Positions 59,627 through 64,000 of a DNA stretch of 64,000 nt are shown piece by piece. The DNA lies in contig CM045750.1 of the NCBI GenBank assembly GCA_024760905.1, forward strand, positions 14,859,419 through 14,923,418, in the 5' to 3' direction. Made by a program: the position numbers and the translations under genes. The stretch's first letter is position 1, and each line of letters begins with the position of its first letter. Source of the stretch: Plotosus lineatus (taxonomy: Eukaryota > Chordata > Actinopteri > Siluriformes > Plotosidae). Under the pieces are notes generated by a model. That model was not told the DNA's origin. It did no database searches and worked only from the letters and a program-made list of their open reading frames with translations.

Positions 59627-59870
59627 ATAGAGAATACACACACGCACATGGATATGAAATGCATATGCATACAGTATACACGTATACACATGCATGCAAA
59701 CACACACACGCGGGGATAGAAAACAAACACACACAGGGATGGATAACACACTTGAGAACACACACAAACCGGTAGAGATACAAGCATACACAAGGTAGAT
59801 AACACACACGCATGCATACACACACAGGAGTAGAGAGAACTAACACACACACACACACACAGGGATAAAG
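59000..59870. repeat. (CA)n compound minisatellite with AGGGATAGAGAAC unit
   Basis: About 870 bp of (CA)n tracts separated by recurrent GGGATAGAGAAC(A)-type units (for example about 59029, 59286, 59396, 59419) and a (TA)n at 59497-59554. Long frames on both strands here are simple-repeat artefacts. Confidence 0.9.
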
Positions 59871-60148
59871 GAGGGATAATGATTGGTTGTGAAATTGATT
59901 TGACCTGGTGTTTCATTATTACTGTTCTTGGGTTTATCTGAAGGGGAACATTTTATAAATACAGAAAACTGTATGAAGCTGTTGACAGTATATCACATAA
60001 TGATACACACTGTGTCTGTAATTTAATCCCATTCTAATCACACTCACACGGTCTTATTAAACCAGTACCTGATGAATCACTCAACATTTACATCCAGCAC
60101 ATCTGAACTCAGACGTTGCACCATGTTCACCAGTTCTTTTGTTCCTGG

Positions 60149-61012
60149 GGTGGTACGGTGGTTGGTGGAGTGGTTCGCACTTCTGCCTCACAGCAACATG
60201 GTAGGTCAGGTAAAGTCTGTTGGGCTTTTTACACCTGAGCCTAGTGGCTCATCAGGCCGGTGCTTATCCCTGGTTTCCATAGCATGAAGCAACCAGGAGT
60301 TCAACTCCTCCTGGATGGGACGCTAGTCCATCGCAGGTTACCTTCCCAGTATATTTTTTACTGGTACCCATTTATACAGCTGGACAGGGGCAGTGGTGGT
60401 CTAGTGGTTAAGGCGCAGGATCACTGATCCTAAGGTTAGGGGTTCGAGTCCCCACAGGGTTGTCACTGTCCCCCCCAGTGCGGCTAACTGGGTTATCAAA
60501 GGCAGGCCAGGTCTCTCACTGTCTATGGCGAGAGGTTCGTGTAAAAGAACCATTGCTGACTTTCGTAAAGAGTAGCTGCAAAGCCGTCAGCGTGTTTCTG
60601 TCCCTTGCTAAAGGGTTGTGACAGGAAGTAAAAACCTCTCCCAAATCAAATGTGCGAATCAGATGATTCGCTGTGGCGGCTCCCAAGAAAGGGAAAAAGC
60701 CGAAAGGAAAAGAAGACCCATTTATACTGCTGGGTGAACAGAGGCACACTAGTGGTTAAGACCTTGCCCAGGGGTCTTAGTACAGTGGGGGTCTAACTGG
60801 GATTCGAACCCACAACCTCCCGATCATGAGCCCAGCACCCTAACCACTACACCACCAGCCCCTCACAGCAACATGGTCCTGGCAATTTGGTACAGCCAAT
60901 CAGGCAAATGTGTATGGAAACTACAGTATCCAGAGAAAACCCACCCAATCACAACGAGAACATACAAAATCTACACAGAAACACCCTCACTGAGGGCAGG
61001 ATTTGAACTCAT
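60149..61012 (+). mobile_element. three-level nested SINE insertion
   Basis: A SINE B head (60149-60201) is interrupted by a minus-strand SINE C (60202-60860) bounded by CCTCACAGCAACATGG (60186-60201 and 60861-60876). The SINE C is interrupted by a plus-strand SINE A with RTE-type 3' end (about 60386-60715) bounded by ACCCATTTATAC (60366-60377 and 60716-60727). After 60876 the sequence continues as an inverted SINE B head region to about 61012. Confidence 0.9.
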
Positions 61013-61431
61013 TTCCTTCTTGGGAGGGATTCAGCTGTGAGTTTTGAGGAGGGGGAAGGTCCTTCCTCCACTGCCACATATTTTTTTTTTTTCTGCAGGA
61101 ATGTGATGAGAAGCGGTGACTGTTTAAAATCACAAAACCTGCTTCTTCACCCATTGGGCCACAGCTGTCCCTGTTTTGAAACAGCAGACATCGATGACAG
61201 AGACAGCGGTCTGACATCGATGCTCTGATACAAGCTTCAGAATCAAGTTTTCCTTGAACCACTGCTTTGAAGCTTGCAAGAATGTGACCAGTGAAGATTC
61301 CTGAGTGAATCACGTGACTGGTTCAAACTAGTCGATACTGCTTTATCACGTGATATGCTTTACAAACATCCACACAATGACACAATGACAATGCTATTGT
61401 GTCACTACTACCCCATTCTACATCAATTATC
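61013..61431. other. unassigned with V-SINE-like remnant
   Basis: 61000-61180 contains a tRNA-SINE-like remnant (TTTGAACTCATTTCCTTC) with a T-run at about 61080-61091. Otherwise nothing recognised. Confidence 0.3.
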
Positions 61432-63320
61432 ATCAAGGATCGTGGCAAACAAATGGAGAGATGGGCTGAGCACTACTAAGAGCTCAACTCGAGAGAAACC
61501 ACCATCTTGAACACAGCTCTTGAGAACATCCCTCCACTGTCTGTTATGGATGAGCTCGATGCTCCACCCACCATCGAGGATCTCAGCAAGGCAATTGACC
61601 CCATCTCAAGTGGCAAGGCTTTAGGCAGTGACAACATCCCGCCTGAAATCGTCAAAACCGCAAAGGAGAGCTCGCTCTTGAAACACCTCCACGAGCTCCT
61701 GCTGCAGTGCTGGGAGGAAGGGGCTGTTCCTCAAGACTTGCGAGATGCCAAAATCAATCACCATCTACAAGAACAAGATGGAGCGAAGTGATTGCAACAA
61801 CTATCATGGCATCTCACTCCTAAACATAGTTGGCAAAGCCTTTGCCCGTGTCATCCTCAACAGGCTCCAACTACTTGCAGAATGCATGTATCCAGAAGCA
61901 AAGTGTGGATTCAGTGCAGCCAAGTCAACCATAGATATGGTCTTCTCTATGAGGCTGTTGCAAGAGAGACAACCCCTCTATTTGGCCTTCATTGACCTGA
62001 CCAAGGCTTTTGACTTGGTCAGCAGAGATGGACTGTTTGCCCTCCTCCAGTGAACTGGACATCCCCCCCAAGCTCTTGAGCATGATCAACTCGTTCCATC
62101 AGGACATGAATGGCATCGTCCAGTTTGATGAGATCATCCACAGACCCTTTCCCAATCAAGAACGGTATGAAGCAGGATTTTGTCCTCGCTCTAACCCTTT
62201 TTAGCATCTTTCTCTCCCTGCTCCTGTGCTACGCCTTCCGGGACTCTGAAGACGGCGTCTTCCTCCATGCCAGAAGTGACGGAGGCCTCTTTAACCTGGC
62301 ATGCCTCAGAGCAAAGACCAAGGTGCAGAGCGTTCTCATCAGGGAGATGCTCTTCGCTGATGATGCTGGTCTTGTTGCCCACACCGAGGAAGTGCTTCAG
62401 CATCTCATCAACTGCTTTGCTGGTGCCTGCTCTGGGTTTGGCCTCACCATCAGCCATAATAAGACCAAGGTCATGTGCCAGAATGTCAGCAGTGCTCCTA
62501 GTATCAACATCGATGACCACACCCTTGAGGTGGTGGAAAAGTTCACCTCCCTCAGATCAATCATTTCCAGCAACCTCTCTCTAGACGCCGAACTGAACAC
62601 CCGTATCGGCAAGGAATCGACAGTGATGGCCCATCTAAAAAAGTGAGTCTGGGACAACTTCATGCTAACCACCAACACCAAGATAAGAGTCTACAAGGCC
62701 TGCGTACTGAGTACTCTCCTTTATGACAGTGAAGCATGGACCCTCTACTCTTCCCAGGAATGCCAGCTGAACACTTTCCACCAACGCTGCCTTCGCAGAC
62801 TACTGGGCATCACTTAGCAGGATCATGTCTCCAACGTCGATGTCCTGGCCAAAGCAGATGTGCCCAGTATGTTTGCCATCCTGACCCAGACACGCTTGCG
62901 ATGGCTTGGCCACATCACCAGAATGGATGATGGCCTCATCCACAAAGACTTAACGGGGAGCTAGCTACTGGAACCAGGTCTAAGGGACGTCCAGCTGTCA
63001 GGGTCACGGATGCCTGCAAGCGAGACCTCAAGGCTGGAGGTTTCAACCCCTCCGACCTGGAGTCAGCCGCATCCGACCGCTCCGATTGGTGGACTTCCAC
63101 CCAGGATGTCATCAGGACAGCAAAGGAGAAAAGAGACACCCACTGGGGGAGAAGAGACTCCGCAGACAGCGGAGACTGTCCCCACCCCACCACATTGCGA
63201 GGACGACTTCTGCATCGGCTGCAGCAGGATCTGCAGATCCCATATCGGCATCTACAGCCATGCCCGACACTGCAGCTCCCTGACCGAAGACCCACGGCAC
63301 AACCCCCCCCCCCCCCACCA
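61432..63320 (+). pseudogene. LINE reverse transcriptase, long but frameshifted
   Basis: Consecutive frames read as one polyprotein: LNTALENIPPLSVMDELDAP, ISSGKALGSDNIPPEIVKTA, then after a shift SDCNNYHGISLLNIVGKAFA, AKSTIDMVF and LAFIDLTKAFDLVSRDGLF. After further shifts come SLLLCYAFRDSEDGVFLH and MLFADDAGLVAHTEE, the RT catalytic FADD at 62353-62364. Then SALLYDSEAWTLYSS-like and RLRWLGHITRMDDG. A C-terminal CCHC-type finger lies near 63211 (CIGCSRICRSHIGIYSH). The endonuclease domain is missing (5' truncation). The conserved QG motif before FADD has changed to QD. At least three frameshifts and several stops make it inactive. Clade is close to RTE-type or related LINEs, different from the RTE copies at 4216 and 24222. 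Confidence 0.85.
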
Positions 63321-63727
63321 CCACCATGATCTTTCGAGATCGACGGAGCCAACAACAATTATGTTTTTAATCACTATTTAAAATTGTACCTTATGTGTGT
63401 CTTTTTGATATGACAAAATTCCCTCAGGGTATTACTAAATCAATTAATCAATCAATCCATCTATCTATCTGCTCAAGCACACCTTCTCCCAACTACTACA
63501 CTGAATATATTTATGGGAGCAATTGACCAATCAGTCATCTTAAAAAATTGTATATCATTCATACAAAACCTTAGTTACGCTCATCACATAATTATTAAAA
63601 TATTGTTTACTGAAGGGTCAAACGTAGTGTCAAACTCGTTCCACAAAGGGTCACGTGGCTACAAGATTTTGTTTCAACCAAGCAGCATTACACCTGACTT
63701 GGCTCATTTAAGCAACTGGTCTTAATC
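63321..63727. other. unassigned; possible MITE half
   Basis: A C-run at 63305-63317 closes the LINE; AT-rich sequence and a (CTAT)n-like tract at about 63455-63470 follow. From about 63625 the text resembles a half of a fish MITE ending at the palindrome. Confidence 0.3.
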
Positions 63728-63790
63728 TTCAGGCAGTTGATTGGTCAGTCTCTGTACAGAGCACACAGACTGACCAATCAACTGCCTGAA
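63728..63790. repeat. perfect 23-bp inverted repeat (hairpin)
   Basis: Arms 63728-63750 and 63768-63790 are exact reverse complements, separated by 17 bases. Each arm contains an inverted CCAAT (ATTGG/CCAAT). Confidence 0.9.
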
Positions 63791-63809
63791 TACATGAATT
63801 AATTTGCCT

Positions 63810-63938
63810 GCCTGAAAACCCGCACCCATGCAATGGAGAGGGAGGAAAACGCCAACTGGACCCAAAAACCGAGTGCGAGACTCGGACGTAGGCGGTTCTT
63901 GTGAGGTGGACGCGCTAAACACCACCTTACCGTGACTT
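63810..63938 (-). mobile_element. SINE B head half
   Basis: Minus orientation: GAGTGCGAGACTCGGACGTA and GTGAGGTGGACGCGC, ending with the inverted head CACCACCTTACCGTGAC. Confidence 0.6.
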
Positions 63939-64000
63939 TTGTTTTTTTTTAAACTTTATTTAGTAAATATCCCTGAGCTTTTCTTCGCTTTCAGATCACT

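Noticed and set aside
59098..59870. Regularly spaced repeats considered as a CRISPR array
   Set aside because: Repeats are CA dinucleotides of variable length, no uniform spacers, and the genome is a vertebrate.
59182..59916. Several 178-203-codon frames
   Set aside because: Entirely from (CA)n and the linked minisatellite; open because CA/TG repeats lack stops.
62936..63358. 140-codon minus frame, Gly/Cys-rich
   Set aside because: Antisense of the LINE C-terminal zinc-finger region and a (C)n run.

Overview
The window looks like a gene-poor, repeat-saturated stretch of a ray-finned fish genome. The evidence is a vertebrate KCTD12-type protein, V-SINE and tRNA-SINE families typical of teleosts, Tc1, hAT and Tigger DNA transposons, RTE and L2 LINEs, a Penelope-like element, and very long (TA)n and (CA)n arrays. 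Species cannot be fixed from the sequence; an otophysan fish is only a guess. No bacterial features, rRNA, functional tRNA gene or CRISPR array was seen.

One host gene is clear: an intact single-exon kctd12-like gene on the minus strand (56350-57192, 280 aa). It encodes a BTB/T1 domain plus the C-terminal H1 domain of the GABA-B-receptor auxiliary subunits. A probable promoter lies near 57690-57790. Three exon-like islands (31276-31757 minus, 34851-34911 plus, about 49959-50110 minus) may belong to other host genes, but I could not name them. A few non-repetitive, conserved-looking blocks (8600-8840, 13010-13330, 16730-16930, 44860-45250) are candidate regulatory elements.

The rest is a palimpsest of mobile elements. 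In order: a decayed Tc1 relic, an internally deleted RTE LINE with target-site duplications and Tigger relics (0.6-4.6 kb); nested hAT and Tigger elements and a TAA-flanked MITE (5.5-9.4 kb); SINEs, MITEs and a Tigger transposase relic (9.5-18.1 kb); SINEs and an RTE 3' end (19-25 kb); a fold-back element and a TTAA-flanked transposon carrying a P2X7-like domain relic (25.5-26.9 kb); a LINE split by a MITE (28-29 kb); a Tc1 element filled with later insertions (32.8-34.7 kb); an L2-type LINE split by two SINEs (35.5-37.8 kb); a LINE 5' end with CRE and YY1-like sites (39.8-40.1 kb); a large inverted repeat (48.6-49.5 kb); a Penelope-like element split by a MITE and a SINE (52.2-54 kb); a (CA)n compound minisatellite (59-59.9 kb); a three-level SINE nest (60.1-60.9 kb); and a long frameshifted LINE reverse transcriptase (61.4-63.3 kb).

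Three tRNA-headed SINE families recur and are called A, B and C here. Family A has the head motif GATCCTAAGGTTGGGGGTTC. Family B has the head motif TGGTGTAGTGGTTAGCA. Family C has the head motif CTCATGATCGGGAGGTTG. Family A occurs with two different 3' ends: one matches the family B tail (ending near ATGAATGAAT), the other matches the 5'UTR plus 3' end of the RTE LINE in the same window. This modular SINE/RTE relationship is the most system-like signal I found.
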